From Serratia sp. FDAARGOS_506 (lineage in GTDB: Bacteria > Pseudomonadota > Gammaproteobacteria > Enterobacterales > Enterobacteriaceae): a DNA stretch of 64,000 nucleotides. The translations under genes were made by a program, and so were the position numbers. How positions within the stretch are numbered: position 1 is the first letter of the stretch; the number at the start of each line of letters is the position of its first letter. Location of the stretch: positions 4,030,001 through 4,094,000 of the forward strand of contig NZ_CP033831.1 in NCBI RefSeq assembly GCF_003812745.1, given 5' to 3'. Of this stretch, positions 28,968 to 39,400 are shown piece after piece. The notes beneath the pieces are model-generated. The model ran no database searches. It saw only the letters and a program-made list of their open reading frames with translations, and was not told the origin of the DNA.

Positions 28968-29920
28968 TTCACTTGCCCTTTAATATTTTCGATCACATCT
29001 GCCGGATTAGAACTAACCCTTTTAGGTGTATCAATTTTCATATCGTAGGCTTTACCCGTAGTCGAGTTGTACTGATAATGGATAGTGATTGATTCACCTT
29101 TAGCATTTTTCTGAACGACTTGCATTTTTTGGAATACCGCGCTTGCTGGAAAACGTGGATCATTATTCATTCCAGGCAGTATTTCACCTTTTGCAGGATT
29201 TTCCTGTACCTGTTTCCATACTATTTGTTCATTCAGATCCCTTGGTATTGCTGATTGTTTACCCGGCTTCGGCGTCGATATTTTCTCCGCCGCGCTGATC
29301 AGGATTTTGTTATCAATTACATTGGCTGCTTTACCGACAAGAGATAATGCTTTTTCTGCCGGGATCGACGTCAGCAACGCCAGAGCATAATCTTTCGCAT
29401 CTTCCGCAGACAACACGGCCATCACAGTATCTGAACCGGGGTTATTGCTCAGAATGGCTTTGACTACATCAGCCCCTTCCGGCAAATCACCTTTCACCAT
29501 CCGGGCCAGATCAGCTTGTACCTGTTCCGGTGGCAGGTTCTTATCCTTAGCATATTGCGCATAAGAACCAACAGATTGACCGTAATCCGCCATACCCTTA
29601 CCGAAGTCATTGGCACTCAGCGCATTATTCTCAACCGCATTCTTCCCAGTCTGCCCGCCGGTCACCGCTCCCGCAGTATCCCCCGTCGCCAGCCCGCCTG
29701 CAAGCCCTGCGGCCAACTGGCTCAGCGTGCTCACTTGTTGTTTCTCGCTTTCGCTCAGCTGCTGCGCCGTCTTGCCCGGGAACAGCTGACCGGCAATGTA
29801 GCGCGCCGCCAGTTCGCCACCACCTGCACCCAGCCCGCCAGCTGCTGCCGACTGGTTGTTCAGCTGCGCCGTCACTGCGCCCAGCACAGCGTGTGCCATC
29901 GCGTTGGCGCCCGACAGCAT
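28964..29920 (-). CDS. orphan CdiA C-terminal toxin module (promoterless fragment)
   Basis: 318 residues, a displaced CdiA tail. Residues 1-99 copy the pre-toxin region of the full cdiA (AMAHAVLGAV through GKNAVENN), including the VENN motif that marks the toxin boundary. After VENN the sequence is unrelated to the main CdiA. A helical entry-type region (about residues 100-215) is followed by a C-terminal domain (about 220-318) with conserved-looking stretches (WKQVQENPAKGEILPGMNND, TIHYQYNSTTGKAYDMKI). The toxin activity is not recognised. There is no signal sequence or secretion domain, so it cannot be exported as it stands. The first ATG is inside a deletion junction and may not be a true start. 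Confidence 0.75.
   Translation of the reverse strand: MLSGANAMAHAVLGAVTAQLNNQSAAAGGLGAGGGELAARYIAGQLFPGKTAQQLSESEKQQVSTLSQLAAGLAGGLATGDTAGAVTGGQTGKNAVENNALSANDFGKGMADYGQSVGSYAQYAKDKNLPPEQVQADLARMVKGDLPEGADVVKAILSNNPGSDTVMAVLSAEDAKDYALALLTSIPAEKALSLVGKAANVIDNKILISAAEKISTPKPGKQSAIPRDLNEQIVWKQVQENPAKGEILPGMNNDPRFPASAVFQKMQVVQKNAKGESITIHYQYNSTTGKAYDMKIDTPKRVSSNPADVIENIKGQVK
29624..29908. repeat. 285-bp direct repeat, copy in the orphan toxin module
   Basis: Aligns without gaps to 31230-31514 (offset 1606 bases). It is nearly identical over roughly the first 150 bases next to the VENN codons, then carries scattered, mostly synonymous changes. Both copies encode the same pre-toxin segment on the minus strand. 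Confidence 0.93.
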
Positions 29921-29976
29921 GCCACCGGCCGTTACACATAAAAGCGACTACCCTAGCCAAGGCTGGGGTAACTGTT

Positions 29977-30438
29977 TTATAAATGGCTTAAACGCATTTT
30001 ATTAATCACATCAAGTATTGTTCCCGACGGGAGCATTACTTCATTTATTTTAACACCGCGATCAGCACTCCATACCAATCTATCGCCAGAACTTGTTTTG
30101 ATAAAGTAAAGATAACAATCATTATCACCCATCGCCGTACATGTCATGTCAAACAGACCGTTAATCAGCGATTCGCCATCACCAATGAAGTAGTCTCTGG
30201 CATTTTTATAAAGATCAGTCGCATCTATGTTTACATCATTGACAACCAAGTCATCAACTGGGGATTTTGAATAAAAACTGAACGTCGTCATTAATTCAAA
30301 GACATCTACCACATCGAATATCTTATCACCATTAACATATAATGAGAAAAGTCCATTTCGCCAAACATCCCCAGGTGCATTCCAGGCCTCGACCACATCA
30401 AATTGGAGTGAAAAATAAAACGGATCACCATAAATCAT
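29977..30438 (-). CDS. cdiI: CDI immunity protein paired with CdiA
   Basis: A 153-residue acidic protein starting MIYGDPFYFSLQFDVVEAWN, AT-rich compared with cdiA. The ATG overlaps the cdiA stop as ATGA, as is usual for the cognate immunity gene. The start and the DVFELMTTFSF stretch resemble, from memory, the Imm42 family of polymorphic-toxin immunity proteins. It should neutralise the toxin end of the adjacent CdiA in the cytoplasm of sister cells. Its sequence is unrelated to the orphan immunity protein downstream. Confidence 0.8.
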   Translation of the reverse strand: MIYGDPFYFSLQFDVVEAWNAPGDVWRNGLFSLYVNGDKIFDVVDVFELMTTFSFYSKSPVDDLVVNDVNIDATDLYKNARDYFIGDGESLINGLFDMTCTAMGDNDCYLYFIKTSSGDRLVWSADRGVKINEVMLPSGTILDVINKMRLSHL

Positions 30439-33400
30439 TTTACTCTTACTCCTAGTTGTTTCTGCACAGCGCTCGGTATCTGATCACTTGTCAGTGCATT
30501 TTTATCACCAGTGCTACCATTCCAATGATACTGTCCATTGGTCCCTTCAAAACGATGTATAACTCCCCTACTATCCACGGCGAATCTAACCTCTTTATTC
30601 GGATATTGCTTCGTGCTCGGGATTGACTGCTCAAAAAGCTTTACCGAGTCTTTAGGTTCAATACCTGCGTTAGGTCTATTACCTTGCTGCCCTAATGTAT
30701 GTTTAGGATTCGACTTGTATACCAATCCATTAGTGGCTGTAATTGGTTCTGGTGCGGGTATAGCACTTCCTTTATTTCCGCTATTCCCTTTCCCAACCCC
30801 AGCAGCAACGCCAGCCGCACTCGCTATCCCCGTCTGCCCCAAGATACTAGCGATTTCTTTAGAAGTCTCCTCAGAACCTCCTAATATTTGGGCACGATGT
30901 ACCAACAGATCACGCGAAGCATCAATATTTGACATCGCACCACGCAGATTGACCCATTCCTGCGTTTCTGCCGTCGTGAGTGAACCTATGCCTTCGTTGC
31001 GTGCTTTGGTTTCAAGCTCAGTCATCCGGGCACTATAATCACCCAGCCAGCCCTTAAGCTCTTTGGCAAGCGATATACAATGCTCTGGTGAAGCACAGTT
31101 CGCTATCTCAGCCTGCACGTGGTCATATTCAGCGGCGTATTTTTGCCTGACATCCGCCCTGCAACCGCTGTTTCCATTACAGGCGGCAAGCTCTTCACTG
31201 CGGCTTTGCTGTTGCGGTTGGTTGAGATGATTATTCTCAACCGCATTCTTCCCGGCCTGCCCGCCGGTCACCGCTCCCGCAGTATCCCCCGTCGCCAGCC
31301 CGCCTGCAAGCCCTGCGGCCAACTGGCTCAGCGTGCTCACCTGTTGTTTCTCGCTTTCGCTCAGCTGCTGCGCCGTCTTGCCCGGGAACAGCTGACCGGC
31401 AATGTAGCGCGCCGCCAGTTCACCGCCGCCCGCGCCCAGTCCGCCTGCTGCGGCCGACTGGTTGTTCAGCTCCGCAGTCACCGCCCCCAGCACCGCGTGC
31501 GCCATCGCGTTGGCAGCAACATCAACCTTACCGGTCAGCGGATTGGTGGTCAGTTTCTTGATTTCCGTCGCCAGGTACGGCGAAGCACCGCTCGCCAGCG
31601 CACCCGCCAGGTTATTGCCCGCCAGCGCCGTCAACGCACCCGTTACCGCCTGCGCCGCCTTCTGCAAATCGCTGCCAGTGCCGTATTCCTTCATTGCCTT
31701 ACGGTAGGCGTCGGTCTGCTTCAGCGCCGTCTCGTTGCCCTTGAGCTCAGGGTGCGCCTTCAGGGCCTCTTTCAGCCCGGCGATATCCCCCTGCGTGCGG
31801 ATGACATCCATCGCCTGGCCGCCGATCTCGCCGATAAGCTGAGCTTGTTTGAGCCGGTTCTGCTCCTTCTCCTTGTTGAATATCGGGCTGATGCTGCCGG
31901 CGTTGGCGTTATCCGTATCACGGTTTAGCTGCGCCACATCCTGTTGCTGTTTGTCTTTGTCGCGAACTATCAGCGTACCCTCACTGACGCCGGCCTTCGT
32001 CGCGCCCTCGGCATGCCCGCTGTTGTTGGCACCCGACAGCATGCCGCCGGCCATGTTGGTCAGCAGATCCTTGCCCACCGGCCCGCCGGTGCTGAATGAC
32101 CCGCCGCTGTGCGTTGCGCTGTAGTCCGCCTGGTTGTGGATGTCCGTCCAGCCCAGCGTGCCAGTATCGAGGCGGTTTTTCCCCTTGTCAGCTTGGCTTG
32201 CAATCACAGCGCCGTCGAGCTGGGTGTGTTCTTTGACCTTGACGTCATACCCGCCCTTGCCGGCAAACAGCCCGGTCTGCTCTTTCACCGAGTCGAAGTT
32301 GCTGTGCAGCTTGTCCTTGCCGGCGCTTACGTTGGCTGAGCCGGTCATCGAACCGAAGGTGAAGCTGCCGCCCGCGCTGGCGTTTTGCTGTTTGGCGTCA
32401 TAGCGGTCGCTGTCCTGTTCGCTTTCAAGCCGAAGGTCACGGCCCACGTCGACGGTGACCTTTTCCCCGCTCGCCTGCGCGCCGATAAGCCGGGTGTCGC
32501 GGCCGCTGGTCAGGTTGAGATGACTGCCGGCATCCAGGGTGGTTTCGGCATGAGTCAGACCGTTGCCATTCTCATGCCCCTTGCCGGCATTGACGCCGGC
32601 CGAGACGCTGATGCCGTACCCGCCCGAACCGGCGCCGATGCCGACACCGACGTTGCCGCCTTTGCTGCTGTTCTTGCCGACGGTGCTTTCGCTGTTCTGC
32701 GCCGACTGCAGGGTAATGTCCCGCGCCGCATCGAGCGACAGGTCTTTGCCCGCTTTCAGCTGGCTGCCGGTGATGGCGATATCGCCACTCTGTGCATTGT
32801 GGTTCTTGCCGTTCGCCGTTATCGACAGATTTTGCCCGGCGGTGAGCGTGCTGCCCTGCGACTGGCGGCTGTCGGTGCGGGTTTCGCTCTTCGACGACTG
32901 GCTGCCCCAGGAGGCGCTGATGCCGACGGTGTTGGTGGCGCCTTTCCCCGCATCTGTGTTGAGTTTGTCGAGTTCAGCAGCCTGTGCAGCCTGCACGCCG
33001 GACAGCGCCGCCTTGGTATTTTGCAGCGCGTTCAGGCGCCCATCGCCTTCTTTTCGCGCCTGCTGCGCCGAGCTGACGGCGGTATTGAGCGCGCCGCCTA
33101 CGGTGCCCGACAGCGCCACGCTTAGACCGCTCTGCTTCTGCTCGTAGGTTTCTTTGCGCGTGCGTTGATCGTAGCCGGGGTCGATAGTTACGCTGTCGCC
33201 GGTCAACGTCAGGTCCTTGCCCGCCACCAGGTCGGCGCCGCCAATGTGCAGTTGGTTGCCCGCCGTGATGTTGACGCTGCCCTGGCTGCTGCCGACGGTG
33301 CTGACGCTCTGGTTCTGGGTCCGGCCTTTCTCGTCGATTTCGTGTTTACTCGACTGTTTGCCAATCGTAAACCCAATGCCACCGCTGCCCAGCAGGCCGC

Positions 33401-36400
33401 TCTTTTTCTTCTCTTCCAGTCGGTAATGCGTGTCGGTCTCGGTGGCCGCACCGATGTCAACGTTACGGCCGGCCTGCAGGTTCACGTCCTGGTCGGCGGC
33501 AATGGCCGAGCCGGTAACCGTCAGGTCGTTACCGGCGTTAACGCTGACGCTGTTGCCGCTCAGCAGGCTGCCTTTCTCGCGCGTGGCCGCGTCATTGGCG
33601 ATACTGTGGCTGCTGCTTTTTTTCAGGAAGCCCTTTTTCTGAGACCGCTCTTCACTGAAGGTTGACTCGCGTTCGGTGGCGGTATTGAGGGTCACATCCT
33701 GTTTCGCCTGCAGGGCAACAGCGCCCTGTTCGCTGTGCAGGGTACTGCCGGTGACCGTAACGTCACCTTCACGCCCGACCACTGTCACGCCGTCGCGCGC
33801 GCTGAAGGTGCTGCCGGTGCTGATTTCGCGCTCGGTTTGCTCGATGCGATGGCTTTTGGTTTTGCCCTCGCGTTTGTTTTCGCTGTCCTGGTCTTGCGTG
33901 CGGGTACGCGCGTCTTTAATGGTCACGTCCTGCGCGCTGACGCCAATACGCCCCTCTTTGCTGTCAATCTGCACACCTTCGGCCAACAGGCGGTTGCCCG
34001 CCACCAGGGTGACGCCCTGGTCGCCGCCGAGCGTGCTTAATGTCAGCCGCTCTTCCTGGCGGTCGTTGCTGACGGATGACGTACGGCTGTTGGCGTTCAG
34101 GTGTGTGGTGTTGGTGGTGCTTTCGGCCCCGATGTTGATATCGCCGCCGGCCTGCACGCGGGTGCTGCCGGCGGCGCTGGCCTGGCTGCCCGTGAACGTG
34201 ACGTCTCGCCCGGCATTGAGCGTGAGGTTGCCGCCGGCGTTAAGCTCACTCCCCAGAGCCTGCTGCCATTCGCCGCTAACGTGCGCCATCCGGGAGCCTG
34301 CCTCTTCCGTGCCACCGCGGGTGCGGTTACCCATTGAACCGGAAATAACCTCAAAATCGGCGGTATGGCTGCTTTTCGCGGCGGTGATGGTAAGGTCATT
34401 GCGCGCGCTTAGGTTGAGCGTATCTGTCGCATCAAGCTTCGCTCCCGTGAGCGTGATATCTGTGCCGCGCAGGCGAATATCGCCGGCGCTCATCGTCGCC
34501 TGGCGCAGTGCGTCCTGCAGGTTAGTGCTCATGGCCAGACTGTCTGCCTGCACGTCAATGCTGTCGGCTTTGATGTCGCCCCCCTGGTGCAGGAACTGCC
34601 CGGCGTCGACCGTCAGGGCTTTGTCGGCAAACAGGTTGCCGGCATTGGTGATGCTGTTTGCCGAGAGTTGCAGGTCGCCACCGCCAATCACCGCGCCATC
34701 ACCGGTCAGGCGCAATGTAGTCTGTGCCAGGTACACCTTTGGCACCCATACCGTTTGCGGGCCGCCTTCCGTTTGCACCGTCTCGCTCACCAGCCAGACG
34801 ATATCCTGTTGCAGCGCCGCAATTTGCTCCGGCGTCAAGGCCACGCCCGGCACCAGATGGAAATCCTGGGCGACTTTGCTGCCGTTGTTCATCAGTTGCT
34901 GATACTGTTCCATCGCATCCCAGCCCTTGACGGACGGTTTTCCGGTCAGCGCCAGCACCTGCTCGCGCACCAGGCGCTGCTCGTAAAAGCCATCGCCCAG
35001 GCGCTTATGAGCCTGCGCGGGGTCATACCCTACGCGCCCCAGCATATAGTCGCTGCTGATAAAGTTGTCGCGGCGGGTAAAGCGTTCATCGGTCACCACT
35101 AGGAACGGGCTACCGGTCGCCGTATGTTGACTAAACAAGCCGTTATTGGGGATGGTGGTGGCCACATTGCCCAGATGCTGTAACTGCGTCAGCGCCAGCT
35201 CAGACGGCAACAGCGGGCGCCCCAGCGGCGAGGACGGCGTGGCGCCGGGTTGCGTCATCTGTTCGCCCTGTGCCAACGTTGTATCGCCGTCAGGTCGGGC
35301 AGCACCCTCTACCGTGAAGGCCAGCGGATTGCGTTCAAGCTCGGCGCGTTCGGCATCTACTGCCTTCAACGCCGCATCAAGTTGACTGATTTGCGCCTGA
35401 TTGACCGTGGTGTTGGTGATGCGGGCGCCGTTGATGGTGACCGTGCCATTGCCGGTGATCACGCCATCAACGGTCGCCAGCGCCGTGGTTTCGTCCCGGT
35501 TGAACGTGGGGTACCAGTGATGCGTGTCCTTATCATAATGGTCAACGATAGCCGCCTGACGCCGCTCGTTAACCGAGTAACCGCGGTTGTCCACGCTGCC
35601 GCCGCCGTCCTGCGTCAGATTGCCGTTGGCGGTAATGACGCTGGCGTCATTGAGCAACGCTCCCGTGATGCGCAGCACCATATTGCCGCCCGCCAGAATG
35701 CGCGCACCGATGCCCTCGGAGACCAGCCTGTCGCGCGTCAGCGTGCCGCTTTCGGTACGCTCGCGGAAGTTGTTGTAATCGGTGATGAATGGCGCGCTGT
35801 CGATGTCGACATGCTTTTCGGGATCCCAGGTCATCACCTGCGTCCAGTCGTGTTCCCAATGGAAGCCGTTTTGGTAAGGCGTTGGGATAGTCGCCAGCTG
35901 GTTTCCCCCCCGCGTTTCGTAGAACGTCATCGCATAGCTGCCGTCGGCATTCGGCTTGAGCGCCAGGTAGTTGACCCACAGGTCGGTCAGTTGGCCCTTA
36001 TTGTCCTTGACCCGCACCTGTGCGCGCTTGCCCGCCGCATCAATGGCCAGCAGGGTGCCGTAGCGGTTGGTTTGCGCCGCCGCGTCATCCTGATAAGTCA
36101 GCTGTTGGGTGGTCGGCGCCATGGTGCTTTTGTCGGGATTGACCTTTGAACCGTAGGAGCGCCAGTAGTAGTTGTAGCGGTGCCATTTGTAGTCGCTTTT
36201 CTCGGCGTCACGCTCAATCACCAGCCCTTCACGCAGGTTGTTCAGGCGACGGGCCTCCACGGTAGCATCACCATCCGCTTCGATAAAGCTCGCCCGGTTC
36301 TCAATCAGGTCATCACTGTGCAACTGCAGACGGTCGGCGCTGTAGATCAATGCCCCCTCCCGGTTGGTCAGGCGCTCACCGGCCTGCACCGTCAGACTGC

Positions 36401-39400
36401 GGGTCGCCGCCATCACCGCAGGCGCGCCGTGGTTGTCGATGATGCGCCCGTACACGGCGATGTCGTCGCCCATCAGCGCAGCGGCATTGTCCAGGGTATC
36501 GACGTTCAGCGTCATACTGTCAGCCTCAAGGCGCCCGGTATTTTGCAGTGCCCCTGTCGTCAGTTGCAGCGTTTTACCCACCAAGATGGCCGGATTGGTG
36601 ATGCTGGCCGCAGTGAGCGCCAGATTGCCCGGCAGCAACCAGTCCGCCAGGTTGGTAAAGGCGCCGCTCAGGGAGAACGCCACCGTACCGTTACTGCTGA
36701 CGGTGTCGCCGGCCTGGTGGGTGTAGTCCTGCTGCGCGGACAGCGTCACCGCCTGCAAGCCCAGCAGGGTACCGTTCTGGTTATCCAGGGTGCGCGCATG
36801 CGCCGTCAGGTGAGCCGCACTTTCCATGCGCCCGCCCTGGTTGAGCAGCGCCAGCGGCGAATCGGTCGGTGACTGGTCGGCATTGATGTCGAGATTGCCG
36901 TTGGCAAGGATGCGCCCCTGGCGGTTGTCCAACGAGGCCACCTTCGTGAGCGTCAGCTGGCCGGCGCTCTGAAGCCGTCCAGCCGTGTTGTCGATGTCGC
37001 GCGCGGCGATATCGGTACGCGTGGTGCCCAGTATCAGCCCGCCATCGCGGTTGTTCAGGCGGCCTACCAGCAGATTGATTGCTGCCTGGCTGCTCAGCGT
37101 GCCCTGTCCGCTGTTATCGAGCATCCCGGCCTTGAGTATCAGCCCCTGGGTTGACACCAGTTGCCCACCCTGGTTATTGACCTGCGCCCCCTCAAGGGTG
37201 AGCGCGTCGCCGCTGTGCACCTTGCCGTGCTGATTGTTAAGCTGGTCGAGTCGGTAGATGCCCGCGCCCTGGCTGATGAGCGTACCGCCGTCGTTGTCCA
37301 GCTGCTTTGATGTCACCGTGATACCGCCACGGCTGCTGAATACGCCGCGCGCGTTATTGATACCGGACGCCGCCACCTGCTGGTCACCATTACTGCGCAC
37401 GGCGCCACCGGTATTCTCCAGCAAGCCAAGAATGCGCAGCGCCACCTGTTGCTGGCCGTCTATCGTCCCGTCGGCATTATTCAGCGCTTGTGCGTCAAGT
37501 TGAAGCGCCTCGCCACTCTGCACTTTCCCATCGCGGTTATTCAGCGCATCGCTCAGCGTAAGGCGCTGTTGTTTCTGGCTGTACAGCAACCCACCCTGTG
37601 TATTATCGAGGGCGCGGGCGGCGATACTCAGCCCCTCGCCGGCCAGCCACTGACCGCCGGCGTTATTGATGGCGCCGGCGTGTTCGCCGTCAGCGGCCCC
37701 TTGTACAGTCAGTTGCCCCTGCGCCGAGACCTTGCCGCTGCGATTATCGATATCCTGTTTGATGCGCAGCGCCAGGTTTTGCGCCGATTGCAGTACACCT
37801 TTGGTATTATTGAGCCAGTCAGCCGCCAGCTGTGCATCCTGCTGGCTCTGTACGCTGCCCTGCGTATTGTCAAAACCGCTGCTTATGGCCCGCCAGCTCC
37901 CCTGGCTGCCCATCCACCCCTGCGCGTTGGAGATGGCCTGCCCCCGGAGCGTTTGAGACAGCGCGCTGAAAATACGCCCCTGCCCATTATCCAGCCGGTC
38001 GCTGAACTGCATGTCCAGGCTGCCCAAGGCATTGATGGCGCCCTGGGCATTGAGCAGGCTGGCGGCGCGCACCTGCGTGCGGCCATTGCCGGTCAAGGTA
38101 CCGTTTTGGTTGTCCCAGCTCCCCGTCAGCGTCAGAGAAAGCGCCTGGCCGCCCAGCACCATCCCTGCAGCGCGGTTGGTCAACTGGCCTCCCTGCAGAG
38201 ACAGATCGCCGCCGCTCTGCAGTGAGCCGCCATCGTTGTCAAACAGGCTGGCAGCGCCGACCCGGATATCGAGAGCCTGTTGCGCGGTCAGTTTACCAGT
38301 GCGATTGAGGATACTGCCGGCGGCATCAAGACCAAGATCTCCACCAGACTGCAGCCGGCCACCGGTATTGTCGAGAGTCTGCGCGGTGGCGGTGATCTGA
38401 CGGCCACCTTGTGCAGTGCCGCCCTGATTGTCCCAATCGCCATCGGTCTTGACGGAGAGTGTATTGCCGGCTTCAAGCCAGCCGGCGGTGTTGTTCAGCC
38501 CTTGCTGCGCCGTCAGGTTCGCATCCTGCCTGGCGACCATCTTGCCCTGAGCGTTATCCACCTGCTGCGCCGTTAGCGTGAACGACTCGCCGCTGATTTC
38601 CCCCTCGCGGTTGCCAAGCGCCCCCGCCGCAGTGAGAGTGAGCCGTTGCCCGCCCAGCAGTTTGCCGGCTTCGTTGCGTACGTCCCGCGCCGCCACGCGG
38701 GTTTGCCCATTCCCCTGTACCGTGCCACCACGATTGTTCAATTCGCCCTGGCTGCTCACCGCCAGTGCCTCACCGGCGCCCAGCAGCCCTTGAGTGTTGT
38801 TCAGGCCCTGGCGGGCATGCAGGTCAAGCCGTTGCTGACCAATCACCTTGCCCTGCGTGTTGTCTAGACGGTCAGTATTCACCGTCAGCACCTCGGCGCT
38901 GATTTCACCGCTGCGGTTGGTAACGTTGCCCGTGGTCTTCAGGGTTGACGTCTGGCCGGACAGCAGCTTGCCACCGTCGTTGTTAAGGTTACCCGCCGTT
39001 GCCGTGACGACCGTTTCGCCTTGCGCGATGCCGCCGCGGTTATCCCAGTCGCCGGTACGGATATCCAGCGCTTTGCCGGCGCCAATCAGGCCGCGTTGGT
39101 TATCCAGGTGACTGGCCGTCAGGTCGAGATTTCCCTGGCCAATGACCTGCCCCTGCGCGTTATCCAGCCGTTGTACCGCCAGACGCACGTCTGCACCGCT
39201 CAGGGTACCGGACGCGTTATTCAGCTCGCTGCCCGCTTCAAGCGTCAGGCCATTCCCGGCCAGCAGGTTGCCCCCGGCATTATTCACCGCGCCATCAGCA
39301 TGGAGCGTGAAGCCCGCCTGGGTTTTTACCGTGCCGCTCTGATTATCGAGGCTGCCGGCATCCAGGCGCAGGTCGCCGTTGCTGCCCACCGTTCCGCCAG

